Under the pieces are notes generated by a model, which had not been told where the DNA came from, did not search any database, and worked only from the letters and a program-made list of their open reading frames with translations. A stretch of 64,000 nucleotides of DNA from Chromohalobacter israelensis (lineage in GTDB: Bacteria; Pseudomonadota; Gammaproteobacteria; Pseudomonadales; Halomonadaceae): assembly GCA_000761475.1 (NCBI GenBank), contig JQNW01000004.1, forward strand, positions 62,001-126,000. Direction: 5' to 3'. Below are positions 1 to 8,764 of this stretch, piece after piece. The first letter of the stretch is position 1. Every line of letters begins with the position of its first letter. Made by a program: the position numbers and the translations under genes.

Positions 1-1
1 C

Positions 2-208
2 ACGCATTTCAAGGTGACGCTGGTCGCCGAGCGCTTCGCGGGGCTGATGCCGGTGAAACGCCATCAACAGGTCTACGCACTGCTGGCAGACGAGCTTTCC
101 GGCCCGGTGCACGCCCTGGCCCTGCACCTCTATACCCCCGATGAGTGGCGCCAGCGTGGCGCGGCGCGTCCCGACTCCCCCAATTGCCGAGGCGGCGGCG
201 CGCACTGA
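2..208 (+). CDS. bolA: BolA family transcriptional regulator, 5' end missing
   Basis: This is the C-terminal part of a BolA protein; its start lies before the window. The frame reads straight in from base 2, with THFKVTLVAERFAGL followed by RHQQVYALLADEL and VHALALHLYTPDEW, which is the usual second half of BolA including the helix and the HALALH strand. BolA proteins are small morphology and stress regulators that partner with monothiol glutaredoxins. The stop is one base before the next start at 210, so it is probably co-transcribed with the holD-like gene. A GTG at 14 could look like a start, but family residues continue upstream of it. Confidence 0.85.
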   Translation, partial: THFKVTLVAERFAGLMPVKRHQQVYALLADELSGPVHALALHLYTPDEWRQRGAARPDSPNCRGGGAH

Positions 209-209
209 T

Positions 210-1055
210 ATGGCAGGCGACGTTCAGCGGCTGCAATATCTCGAGGCCATGGGGCTGGGCGCCTGGACCAGCCGTTACCGGTTGCCCAATGCGCGGCCCA
301 CGCCGCAGTGCGAGTGGGACATGCCGGCGCAACCCGATACGACCCCGAATCACGGTGCGCGGCTGCAGGCCCTGCTCGACGACGTGGCGGCGCCTGCCGC
401 GCCATCGACGTCGCCCGCGCGCGAGCCGGCGCCAGCCCCCGAGAAAGGGCCCGCCGACAAGCCTGCGGGGTCGCGCGCTCGTGCCTTGCTGCTGGGCGAG
501 GCAGCCAGCGAGACGCCGTCCGAGGCCGCACCCGCCGAGCCGGCCGCCGCGCCGGCGTCCGAAACGACCGGTCAGGCTCCCCGCGAAGCACTGCGCTATG
601 CCGTGCAGGTCGCGGCGCTCGACGGGCGCTGGTTGCTGCTGCTGCCCGAGGCTCAGGCCCCTGACCCGCGAATGCGTCAGTTGCTCGTCAATCTGCTGCG
701 CACGGCCGGAATCGAGGCGGCGACGGAGCCCGCCTTCCAGAGCTTTCAATGGCCACTCGTCGACAACGCGCCGGTCGCCGCGCCGCTGGATGAAGCGCGC
801 GATGGCCTGCGGGCCTATCTCAATGGCCAGGCGCGACGCGGCTGGCGTCCCGAGCGCCTGATGGTGTTCGGCGAGGATGAAACGCTGACCACCGTACTGG
901 CGGTCGACGAAGCGCACAGCGAGACACTGGACCTGCCTTGCTGGCGGTTGCCGTCGCTCGCGACACTGATGACGTCCGCCGACGCCAAGCGGGCCCTCTG
1001 GCCACGCCTGGTCGCCTGGCGCAATGCCTGGAACGGAAGCGGCGATGCATCTTGA
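210..1055 (+). CDS. holD: DNA polymerase III psi subunit-like protein (HolD-like)
   Basis: A 281-residue protein directly upstream of and overlapping rimI, the place holD occupies in E. coli. Residues 6-21 (LQYLEAMGLGAWTSRY) resemble the E. coli psi N-terminus, which has a QLQQLGI-QW pattern and contacts the chi subunit. A low-complexity Pro/Ala/Glu stretch (about residues 60-125) leads to a C-terminal folded region with WRLLLL-like strands. Psi bridges chi to the clamp loader. From family knowledge, Pseudomonas psi is also much larger than the 137-residue E. coli protein, which fits this length. The ATG at 210 is preferred to one at 141, which lies inside bolA. The name rests on synteny plus a short motif. 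Confidence 0.6.
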   Translation: MAGDVQRLQYLEAMGLGAWTSRYRLPNARPTPQCEWDMPAQPDTTPNHGARLQALLDDVAAPAAPSTSPAREPAPAPEKGPADKPAGSRARALLLGEAASETPSEAAPAEPAAAPASETTGQAPREALRYAVQVAALDGRWLLLLPEAQAPDPRMRQLLVNLLRTAGIEAATEPAFQSFQWPLVDNAPVAAPLDEARDGLRAYLNGQARRGWRPERLMVFGEDETLTTVLAVDEAHSETLDLPCWRLPSLATLMTSADAKRALWPRLVAWRNAWNGSGDAS

Positions 1056-1515
1056 GCGCCTGGGAGCGACGCATCTCGAGGCCGTGGCGGAGGTGGAACG
1101 TCTCGGGCAGACACATCCCTGGACGCGCGACACGCTGGCCCGGGCGCTCGATGATGCCATGCTGGAAGTCTGGGGGGCGTGGCGAGCGCAGACCTTGCTG
1201 GGCTTTGCGGTGCTGGCGCGCCTGCCCTTCGAGGTCGAGCTGCAGGCATTGACCGTCAGGCCCGAGGCGCGTCGTCAGGGCGTCGGCCATGACCTGCTGA
1301 GACATCTCGTGACGCGTGCCGAGGCCCTCGCTGCCGAGCGACTGTTGCTGGAGGTACGGGAAGGCAATGCCCCGGCGCTGGCCCTCTATCGCCAGCTCGG
1401 CTTTCGCGAGGACGGACGGCGCCCCGGCTATTATCCGCCGGCCGACGCCAGCGCCGGGAAGCGGGAAACGGCCGTGTTGATGTCGTATCCGCTGGCCGAG
1501 GGCGCGTCCACCTAG
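1045..1515 (+). CDS. rimI: Ribosomal protein S18 alanine N-acetyltransferase
   Basis: A 156-residue GNAT acetyltransferase that acetylates the N-terminal alanine of ribosomal protein S18 using acetyl-CoA. The acetyl-CoA loop is visible as VRPEARRQGVGHDLL (about residues 71-85), followed by LLLEVREGNAPALALYRQLGF, the family hallmark in which the Asn/Tyr pair sits before GF. The ATG at 1045 overlaps the holD-like stop by 11 bases, so the two genes are translationally coupled. An upstream in-frame ATG at 1024 would add seven unconserved residues. Confidence 0.85.
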   Translation: MHLERLGATHLEAVAEVERLGQTHPWTRDTLARALDDAMLEVWGAWRAQTLLGFAVLARLPFEVELQALTVRPEARRQGVGHDLLRHLVTRAEALAAERLLLEVREGNAPALALYRQLGFREDGRRPGYYPPADASAGKRETAVLMSYPLAEGAST

Positions 1516-1532
1516 CGACGCGCCCCGCGGCG

Positions 1533-1742
1533 TCAAGGCGTCTGGGACGTCTCGCCGTTGCCGTCTTCGATTTCCTGGAACTTGCCGAGGAGCCCGTTCA
1601 GGCGGCGCTCCCACTCGTCACGCTCCTGCTTGAGGCGCGTGTTCTCCTCGCGCAGCTCTTCCGCCTCCATTTTCAGCATCTCGATGGTCTCGACGGCGTT
1701 CTGCACCTTTTGCTCGAGCTGGTTGAAGAGTTCGAGGCTCAT
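1533..1742 (-). CDS. zapB: Cell division protein ZapB
   Basis: A 69-residue, almost entirely coiled-coil protein. Its start MSLELFNQLEQKVQNAVETI and the heptads IEMLKMEAEELREENTRL are typical of ZapB, which stimulates Z-ring assembly through ZapA. The length is slightly below the 81 residues of the E. coli protein. It is convergent with rimI, whose stop is 17 bases away, and divergent from nothing: rsmD lies upstream on the same strand, 119 bases away. Another coiled-coil function cannot be excluded, but the N-terminal signature is good. Confidence 0.8.
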   Translation of the reverse strand: MSLELFNQLEQKVQNAVETIEMLKMEAEELREENTRLKQERDEWERRLNGLLGKFQEIEDGNGETSQTP

Positions 1743-1805
1743 GGACTTCTCCTACACGGTGGATGGGACGGTGCGGTCGGCATGCGGTCGACCGAGCCCG
1801 CTGGC

Positions 1806-1838
1806 GGTCAGCGTACGCGCGCGGCGCGCGCGCGACAA
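1806..1838. other. Alternating C/G tract upstream of zapB
   Basis: The zapB-rsmD gap contains a run of alternating pyrimidine-purine bases, GCGTACGCGCGCG directly followed by GCGCGCGCGCG, with one break in phase. Such sequence is prone to left-handed (Z) DNA under supercoiling. No clear promoter hexamers were seen in it. Confidence 0.4.
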
Positions 1839-1861
1839 GCGTCGCCGGGCGCCGACAGGCA

Positions 1862-2497
1862 TCAGGGCCGAGCGCTGGCGTGGCGGCGATAGAGACGGCC
1901 GATACCGTCACCGGCACGCACCTCGCGATGAAGTTGCCAGTGGTCGGGAACCGCCGGGGTCAGCTCGTGTTCGACTTCCAGGTAGATCCACGCCTGCTCA
2001 CCGAGCCAGCCGCGTGCCTCCAGTGCCCGACAGGCGTCGTCGGCATGCCCCTGGCGAAACGGCGGGTCGAGGAAGACCAGGTCGAAGGGCGTCTCGGGAG
2101 CGCCGGCGAGAAAGTCCAGCGCGGCTTGCCGGTGGACGCGGCCGTTGGCGCCCAGGGTGTCGAGGTTGGTGCCCAGGCAGGCAGCCACGTCACTGTCGGC
2201 TTCGACGAAGCAGGCCTGCCGGGCGCCTCGCGACAAAGCCTCCAGCCCCAGGGCGCCGGTCCCGGCGTAGAGGTCCAGCACCCGTGCACCGCTGAGCTCG
2301 CCGGTCAGCCAGTTGAAGAGCGTCTCGCGAATGCGATCCGGCGTGGGACGCAAGCCGGGACGGTCGAGGACGGGCAACTGGCGGCGGCGATAGGTCCCGG
2401 CGATGAGGCGCAGGCGTCCGGTCGCGCGCGGCGCGCTTTCGCGGCGGCGAGTGCCGCGAGCCGGGCGCCGGGTGGAAGAGGAGCGTCGTCGATTCAT
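1862..2497 (-). CDS. rsmD: 16S rRNA (guanine966-N2)-methyltransferase
   Basis: A 211-residue class I SAM methyltransferase that makes m2G966 in 16S rRNA of the small subunit. After a basic N-terminal tail (MNRRRSSSTRRPARGTRRR) it has RLIAGTYRRRQLPV and RPTPDRIRETLFNWL, both strong RsmD signatures. The SAM-binding loop is VLDLYAGTGALGLEALSRGA and the catalytic motif is DLVFLDPPF. The ATG at 2497 is chosen because homology begins shortly after it; the frame is open further upstream but codes for unconserved residues. It is divergent from ftsY, an arrangement also seen in E. coli. Confidence 0.93.
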   Translation of the reverse strand: MNRRRSSSTRRPARGTRRRESAPRATGRLRLIAGTYRRRQLPVLDRPGLRPTPDRIRETLFNWLTGELSGARVLDLYAGTGALGLEALSRGARQACFVEADSDVAACLGTNLDTLGANGRVHRQAALDFLAGAPETPFDLVFLDPPFRQGHADDACRALEARGWLGEQAWIYLEVEHELTPAVPDHWQLHREVRAGDGIGRLYRRHASARP

Positions 2498-2637
2498 GAT
2501 CGGCGGATTGTACCGCCACCCGTCGCACAGTGATAGGATGTGGCGCATCAGACACTTCAGGACGCCGGGCGTCGTCCTCGACACGGTCGGGGAGGTGCGG
2601 CGCGCGCCGTCCGTGTATCGCGACGTAGATCACGCCC

Positions 2638-4113
2638 ATGTTCGGTTTTTTAAAGCGCAAGAAGAAGCAAGAGTCTCCCGCCCAGGAGGTCGACGAGTCG
2701 CGTCAGGATGCCGCGCTCGATCATGAAGACACCACCGGCGACGGTGCTGAGCCGTCCGCGGAGGAGGCGCGCCGTGCCGTCGAAACGGTCGACCCCGAGT
2801 CGAGCCAGGCGGCCGAATTCGACCCGGCACCGCACGAGACCGAGGCAGCCCGCGAGGCCCTGGACACGCCCGAAGCGACGCCGCGAGACGGCGCCATGGG
2901 CGAGGCGTATCCGCTCGACCCCAATGCCGAGGCGCTGGCCGAGGATGCCGCGCCGCCCCGCGAGGAAACCGCGTCGCCTTCTTCCGAGGGGGCATCTTCT
3001 CCGGCCGCCGGCGAGGAGACGACGCTTGCCGAGCCCGAGCCTCGCCCCGACGCTGTCGCTGACGACACGCGCGACGTGCCGCCTGAAGCGCCCGCCGCGC
3101 AGGACGATGCCCGTGCCGAGGATGACGCCGCCGCTGCCGCGCCTCGGGAGCAGCCTCAGGAGCGTCCCAAGAAGGCGGGCTGGTTCGCGCGCATCAAGGC
3201 GGGGCTCGGCAAGACGCGCGCCAATTTCACCGAAGGGTTGGCGGGGCTGTTCCTGGGCAAGAAGCAGATCGACGACGATCTGATGGAAGACCTCGAGACC
3301 CAGTTGCTGATGGCGGATGTGGGCATCGAGGCGACCACCGAGATCATCGATCGCCTGACCGAGCGGGTGTCGCGCAAGGAACTGAAGGATCCCCAGGCGC
3401 TGTATTCGGCCCTGCAGGAAGAGCTCCAGGATCTGCTCGATCCCGTCGCCCAGCCGCTGGCGTTGCCGCCCAAGGGCCAGGGGCCTTTCGTGATCCTCAT
3501 GGTCGGCGTCAACGGCGTCGGCAAGACCACCACCATCGGCAAGTTGACGCAGCGCTTCCAGCGCGAAGGGCGCAGCGTGATGCTGGCGGCGGGGGACACC
3601 TTCCGCGCGGCCGCCGTGGAGCAGCTCAAGGTATGGGGCGAGCGCAACCATGTGCCGGTCGTCGCGCAGCATACCGGGGCCGACAGTGCCTCGGTCATCT
3701 ACGACGCTCTCTCGGCCGCCAAGGCACGTGGCGTCGACGTGCTGATCGCCGATACCGCCGGCCGCCTGCACAACAAGAGCCACCTCATGGAGGAGCTCAA
3801 GAAGGTGCGCCGCGTGATGGCCAAGCTCGATGAGCAGGCGCCCCACGAGGTGATGCTGGTACTGGACGCCGGCACCGGGCAGAACGCGCTTTCCCAGGCC
3901 TCGACCTTCAACGAGGCGGTGCCGGTGACCGGCATCACCCTGACCAAGCTGGATGGCACCGCCAAGGGCGGCATCATCTTCGCCCTGGCCAAGCAGTTGG
4001 GCACGCCGATTCGTTTCATCGGCGTCGGCGAGACGCTCGACGACTTGCGGCCCTTCGCCGCCGAGGATTTCGTCTCGGCCTTGTTCGAACGCGATACCGG
4101 CGGAGACGCATAG
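2638..4113 (+). CDS. ftsY: Signal recognition particle receptor FtsY
   Basis: A 491-residue SRP receptor GTPase that docks ribosome-nascent chain complexes at the inner membrane. About 175 N-terminal residues form a very acidic, Glu/Asp/Ala/Pro-rich A domain. The NG domain follows, with the P-loop GVNGVGKTTTIGKL (about 291-304), DTFRAAAVEQL, DTAGRLHN (about 371) and TKLDGTAKGG (about 436). The length matches the 497 residues of E. coli FtsY. It heads the ftsYEX group: ftsE begins four bases after its stop. The strongly acidic A domain is known in the family and may be exaggerated by halophily. Confidence 0.95.
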   Translation: MFGFLKRKKKQESPAQEVDESRQDAALDHEDTTGDGAEPSAEEARRAVETVDPESSQAAEFDPAPHETEAAREALDTPEATPRDGAMGEAYPLDPNAEALAEDAAPPREETASPSSEGASSPAAGEETTLAEPEPRPDAVADDTRDVPPEAPAAQDDARAEDDAAAAAPREQPQERPKKAGWFARIKAGLGKTRANFTEGLAGLFLGKKQIDDDLMEDLETQLLMADVGIEATTEIIDRLTERVSRKELKDPQALYSALQEELQDLLDPVAQPLALPPKGQGPFVILMVGVNGVGKTTTIGKLTQRFQREGRSVMLAAGDTFRAAAVEQLKVWGERNHVPVVAQHTGADSASVIYDALSAAKARGVDVLIADTAGRLHNKSHLMEELKKVRRVMAKLDEQAPHEVMLVLDAGTGQNALSQASTFNEAVPVTGITLTKLDGTAKGGIIFALAKQLGTPIRFIGVGETLDDLRPFAAEDFVSALFERDTGGDA

Positions 4114-4117
4114 CGTC

Positions 4118-4786
4118 ATGATTGCTTTCGAGCATGTCGGCAAGCGCTACGGCGGACGTTTCGAGGCCCTGGCGGATGTCAATTTCCGCGTGGGGCGGGG
4201 CGAAATGCTGTTCCTCACCGGGCATTCCGGTGCCGGCAAGAGCTCGCTGCTGCGCCTGATCATGCGGCTGGAAAAGCCCTCGCGGGGGCGGGTTCTGGTC
4301 GCCGGTCATGACCTCGACCGTCTGCATCACAGCCAGATTCCCTACTACCGTCGCCAGATCGGGGTGGTGTTCCAGGACCACCAGCTGTTGTTCGACCGCA
4401 GCGTGTTCGCCAACGTGGCGTTGCCGCTCGACATTCAGGGCGTGGAACCGCGCGAGTCGGCGCGTCGCGTTCGCGCCGCACTGGACAAGGTGGGCTTGCT
4501 GCATCGCGAGAAGGCGCTGCCCATCGAGCTCTCGAGCGGCGAGCGTCAACGGGTCGGCATCGCCCGCGCGGTGGTCAACAAGCCGTCGCTGCTGCTGGCC
4601 GACGAGCCCACCGGCAATCTCGACCCCCAGCTTTCCACCGACATCATGCGTCTGTTCGAGGACTTCAACCGCATCGGCACCACCGTCATGGTCGCCAGCC
4701 ACGACCTGGCATTGATCGCGCGTCTGCATCACCGCGTGTTGCGCCTGCGCCAGGGGCGCCTGGTCGGCGACGAGGAGGCGGCATGA
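4118..4786 (+). CDS. ftsE: Cell division ATP-binding protein FtsE
   Basis: A 222-residue ABC ATPase that works with FtsX at the divisome to control periplasmic murein hydrolases. Visible motifs are Walker A GHSGAGKSS (about 36-44), a Q-loop in GVVFQDHQLL, the signature LSSGERQRVGIA (about 140) and Walker B LLLADEPTGNLDP. The start MIAFEHVGKRYGG is typical. The frame is open upstream within ftsY, but conservation starts here. It overlaps ftsX by four bases (ATGA), so translation is coupled. Confidence 0.95.
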   Translation: MIAFEHVGKRYGGRFEALADVNFRVGRGEMLFLTGHSGAGKSSLLRLIMRLEKPSRGRVLVAGHDLDRLHHSQIPYYRRQIGVVFQDHQLLFDRSVFANVALPLDIQGVEPRESARRVRAALDKVGLLHREKALPIELSSGERQRVGIARAVVNKPSLLLADEPTGNLDPQLSTDIMRLFEDFNRIGTTVMVASHDLALIARLHHRVLRLRQGRLVGDEEAA

Positions 4787-5775
4787 CGCGACGCACGGCC
4801 ACCCAGGCGCGCCAGCGTCCGTCGCGGCGCGGCGCCAGGACGTCTCAGGTGGGGCTGGAGAGTCGCACGCGGGCGTGGCTGCGCCACCACCGTGCCATGT
4901 GCATCGACAGTGCCTGGCGCTTGGCGAAGCGTCCGATGGGCAGCCTGCTGACCATGCTGGCCATCGCCATCGCCCTGGTGCTGCCCAGCGGCCTGTGGCT
5001 GGCACTGGACAGCGCCCGCCTGCTGGATGCCGAACTCGACGAGAGCGCGACCGTGACCGTCTATCTCGACACACGTCTCGACGAGCGTCAGGCCATGGAT
5101 GTCGCCGCGCGCCTGCGGGAGCAGTCCCCCGTGGCAGGGGCGCGCCTGGTGACCGCTGCCGAGGGGCTGGCCGAGTTCCAGCAAGGCCTGGGCCTCGAGG
5201 ATGCGTTGTCGGAGCTTCAGGACAATCCGCTGCCCGCCGCCGTGGTGGTGACGCCCGACGATACGCGGCCCGAGGCGGTCCGCGTGCTGGCGAGCAATCT
5301 CGAAGCGGTCGATGGTGTCGCCGAGGCGCGCGTCGACCTCGCCTGGCTGGAGCGCCTGCGCCGTCTGGCCGAGCTCGGGCAGCGCATGGCACTGGCGCTG
5401 GCCGGCCTGTTCGGCCTCGGGGTCCTGCTGGTGGTCGGCAACACCATTCGCCTGGCGGTGGAAAGCCGTCGTCAGGAAATCGAAGTGGTGACGCTGATCG
5501 GTGCCACGCATGCGTTCGTGCGACGCCCTTTCTTGTACAGCGGCGCCTGGTACGGTCTCGGGGGCGGGATCCTGGCGGTTCTCCTGCTGACCCTGGGCGG
5601 ACAATGGCTGTCGGCGCCGGTGAGCGCGCTGGCGGAGAGCTATGGTGCGCATTTCAGCATGCCCCGGCTGGGGCTCGGGGGATCGGCATTGTTGTGCCTT
5701 TGTAGTACACTACTCGGCTTGGCGGGTGCCTGGTTAGCCGTCGGCCGTCATCTCGCCGACATCAAGCCCCGCTAG
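4783..5775 (+). CDS. ftsX: Cell division protein FtsX
   Basis: A 330-residue inner-membrane partner of FtsE. A basic cytoplasmic N-terminus is followed by a first membrane segment (about residues 50-70, LLTMLAIAIALVLPSGLWL), a periplasmic domain, and three C-terminal membrane segments (LALAGLFGLGVLLVVGNTI, LGGGILAVLLLTL and LGGSALLCLCSTLLGLAGAWL). VESRRQEIEVVTLIGAT is the FtsX/MacB-type permease signature. It sits between ftsE and rpoH, the E. coli order. Confidence 0.94.
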   Translation: MTRRTATQARQRPSRRGARTSQVGLESRTRAWLRHHRAMCIDSAWRLAKRPMGSLLTMLAIAIALVLPSGLWLALDSARLLDAELDESATVTVYLDTRLDERQAMDVAARLREQSPVAGARLVTAAEGLAEFQQGLGLEDALSELQDNPLPAAVVVTPDDTRPEAVRVLASNLEAVDGVAEARVDLAWLERLRRLAELGQRMALALAGLFGLGVLLVVGNTIRLAVESRRQEIEVVTLIGATHAFVRRPFLYSGAWYGLGGGILAVLLLTLGGQWLSAPVSALAESYGAHFSMPRLGLGGSALLCLCSTLLGLAGAWLAVGRHLADIKPR

Positions 5776-5784
5776 GCTTGACAA

Positions 5785-5850
5785 GCCTGAAGACATGTAT
5801 TGAACTTTCGTTCAGGTTAGCAATCTAATGGGTCATCCGTGTCTTCAGGC
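5785..5850. repeat. Perfect 11-bp inverted repeat flanking the rpoH promoter
   Basis: GCCTGAAGACA (5785-5795) and its exact reverse complement TGTCTTCAGGC (5840-5850) are separated by 44 bases that contain the whole sigma-E-type promoter. The left arm would lie upstream of the transcript start, so this looks like a DNA-level element (paired protein sites or a cruciform) rather than an RNA hairpin. The function is unknown. Confidence 0.6.
5802..5828 (+). promoter_or_regulatory. Sigma-E (RpoE/AlgU)-type promoter for rpoH
   Basis: GAACTT (5802-5807) is followed by exactly 16 bases and then TCTAA (5824-5828). The known extracytoplasmic-stress sigma-E consensus is GAACTT-N16/17-TCTGA. E. coli rpoH also has a sigma-E promoter, so both match and location agree. 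The start of transcription would fall near 5835, about 85 bases before the rpoH ATG. A TTGACA lies at 5778-5783, but no good -10 follows at the right distance. Confidence 0.65.
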
Positions 5851-5918
5851 ACATTGATTCCTTCGCCGTGCCGGTCGTCGTACCGCACGCAGGGCGAACA
5901 ACCGATGGAGACATCTGC

Positions 5919-6785
<867 letters not shown>

Positions 6786-6810
6786 GACAGATTCAGAAGT
6801 GGAACACGCG

Positions 6811-6841
6811 AACGCCCGGCCTTGTGCCGGGCGTTTTCGTT
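6811..6841 (+). terminator. Rho-independent terminator of rpoH and intron target site
   Basis: A perfect 10-bp stem, AACGCCCGGC (6811-6820) with GCCGGGCGTT (6826-6835), loop CTTGT, then TTCGTT. The group II intron begins at the next base (6842). Class C introns are known to target the base just downstream of terminator stems, so this hairpin serves both as terminator and as insertion site. Confidence 0.88.
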
Positions 6842-8764
6842 GTGCGCCAGGCATGGCGCGCAGCGCCAGACTGGCGCTGTTCCCGAGGGTGGTGCCTCGG
6901 GATGACTTGGGGGTGAAAGTCCCCTGTACGCCCGGCAAGGGGAAGTACTAGCCGACGGCAAGGGTGTCTTCTGCGAGGGAGAATCTGAAGGAAGCCCGAG
7001 GCAAAACGCTGGCCTGACGAACAGGAAGCGGATATGAGGCGTCCTGGCGGGGTGAGGTGGCAACGATCACCAACGCCCGGTACTTGCACGAAACGCCATG
7101 ACGTACATCCGACAGGCATAAGCGGGAAGGTCGCGCGTCTTACCCTGGGAGGTCTGGTGGTCTGCCACAGTGCTACCGGCGTCGAAAGGCGACGGGAGGG
7201 GCCATCAGACGTCAGCCAAGGCCATAGTAAGGGCCGGTTCACCTCGGCACCAAGGGCCGAACATGAAGAACCGCGAGTAGGCGATGACGTCTCGAGGATT
7301 GATCATGAAGACAGCAATGGGCGCTAACACCGCCACCCACCCAGAGGGGCCGGGGTGGAACCCCGCGCCCCAGCCGGTGGGCGTCGAGACGGTCCCGGCG
7401 TCGTCATCGTGGACGAAAGCGGAGCCCGCCCCGCTCATGGAAGCCGTGGTAGAGAAGGCCAACATGGCGCGGGCTTACCGAAAGGTGGTCGCCAACAAAG
7501 GCGCACCGGGTGCCGATGGTATGACGGTGGACCAGTTGACCGACCACCTGAAACAGTACTGGCCGACGCTGCGCGAGCGGCTGCTGGCCGGTGAGTACCA
7601 CCCCAGCCCGATCCGAGCCGCCAAGATCCCCAAGCCCAAGGGCGGGACCCGACAGCTCGGCATTCCCACGGTCACCGACCGGCTGATCCAGCAGGCGCTG
7701 CTGCAGGTGCTGACGCCGATCTTCGATCCGGGCTTTTCCGCATCAAGCTACGGCTATCGCCCCGGGCGCAGTGCTCAGCAGGCTGTTTCGGCCATGAAGG
7801 CTCACGTTTCTGCCGGCCACCGCTGGGTGGTCGACCTCGACTTGGAAGCCTTCTTCGACCGGGTGAACCACGACCTGCTGATGGCGCGGATCGCGCGTCG
7901 CGTCCGCGACAAGCGGGTGTTGCGCCTGATCCGTCGCTATCTGGAAGCCGGGATGTTCCAGCACGGCTTGGCCGCGCCACGCCGACAGGGGACGCCCCAG
8001 GGCGGACCGCTGAGCCCGCTGCTGGCGAATATCCTGCTGGATGACGTGGACAAGGAACTGGAGCGCCGCGGTCACCGCTTCTGCCGCTACGCCGACGACA
8101 TGCAGATCTATGTACGCAGTCGGCGAGCGGGTGAGCGCGTCATGGCCAGCCTGAGTGAGTATCTCGAGAACTCACTTCGGCTCATGGTCAACCATGCCAA
8201 AAGCGCGGTGGATCGCCCCTGGCAGCGAGGCTATCTGGGGTACACGCTGACTCGGCACAAGCTGCCACGGCTGACGCTGACCCAGGCCAGCTTGCAGCGC
8301 CTGATGCAGCGTGTCCGGGAGATCCTGAAGCGTGGCAGGGGGCACAACATCCGGCGAGTCACCGAGGCGTTGGCCCCCGTCCTACGCGGCTGGGCCAGCT
8401 ACTTCAGCCTCGTCGATGTGAAGCGTCCCCTGGAAGCGCTGGATCAATGGGTACGCCGACGCTTGCGCTGCGTGATTTGGCGGCAGTGGAAACGTCCAGG
8501 CACCCGGCGTCGGAAACTCCTGGCGCTAGGGTTGGACGAGCCCCGTGCCAGGAAGTCAGCGGGGAATGGGCGAGGTCCTTGGTGGAATGCGGGCGCCTCG
8601 CACATGAATCAGGCCCTGCCACGGAAGTGGTTCGAGCAGCAGGGGCTGATCTCGGTACTCGACACGGCAAGAGGGCTTAGCCGTTCTTCATGAACCGCCG
8701 TATACCGAACGGTACGTACGGTGGTGTGAGAGGACGGGGGAGGCGACTCCCCCTCCTACTCGAT
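6842..8764 (+). mobile_element. Group II intron, bacterial class C, with reverse transcriptase
   Basis: The 5' end GTGCGCC fits the group II GUGYG rule and directly follows the rpoH terminator. About 440 bases of structured RNA (domain I onward) precede the reverse transcriptase. Domain V is visible at about 8694-8731, with ACCGCCGTATACCGAACGG pairing with GTACGTACGGTGGT. Domain VI follows (GGGGGAGGCGACTCCCCC), and the element ends CCTACTCGAT at 8764. ACGAA (7018-7022) is complementary to exon bases 6836-6840 and is a candidate EBS1. The insertion is in the sense direction relative to rpoH. It leaves the slmA stop only seven bases past the 3' end. No disabling mutation was seen. Confidence 0.88.
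7305..8693 (+). CDS. ltrA: Group II intron reverse transcriptase/maturase
   Basis: A 462-residue intron-encoded protein that aids splicing and reverse-splices the intron into DNA. Reverse transcriptase motifs run in order: KPKGGTRQLGIPTVTDRL, FSASSYGYRPGRSAQQAV, VVDLDLEAFFDRVNHDLL, RQGTPQGGPLSPLLANILL, and the catalytic FCRYADDMQIYV (YADD). The maturase X domain follows (LRGWASYFSLV), ending with GRGPWWNAGASHMNQAL. There is no HNH endonuclease domain, as expected for class C. The ATG at 7305 has GAGG six bases upstream; an in-frame ATG at 7284 lacks a good ribosome site. All catalytic residues look intact. Confidence 0.93.
   Translation: MKTAMGANTATHPEGPGWNPAPQPVGVETVPASSSWTKAEPAPLMEAVVEKANMARAYRKVVANKGAPGADGMTVDQLTDHLKQYWPTLRERLLAGEYHPSPIRAAKIPKPKGGTRQLGIPTVTDRLIQQALLQVLTPIFDPGFSASSYGYRPGRSAQQAVSAMKAHVSAGHRWVVDLDLEAFFDRVNHDLLMARIARRVRDKRVLRLIRRYLEAGMFQHGLAAPRRQGTPQGGPLSPLLANILLDDVDKELERRGHRFCRYADDMQIYVRSRRAGERVMASLSEYLENSLRLMVNHAKSAVDRPWQRGYLGYTLTRHKLPRLTLTQASLQRLMQRVREILKRGRGHNIRRVTEALAPVLRGWASYFSLVDVKRPLEALDQWVRRRLRCVIWRQWKRPGTRRRKLLALGLDEPRARKSAGNGRGPWWNAGASHMNQALPRKWFEQQGLISVLDTARGLSRSS

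Noticed and set aside
5778-5806. A sigma-70 promoter starting with TTGACA upstream of rpoH
   Set aside because: The -10 at 17-base spacing would be TGAACT, a poor match; the sigma-E-type elements fit much better.
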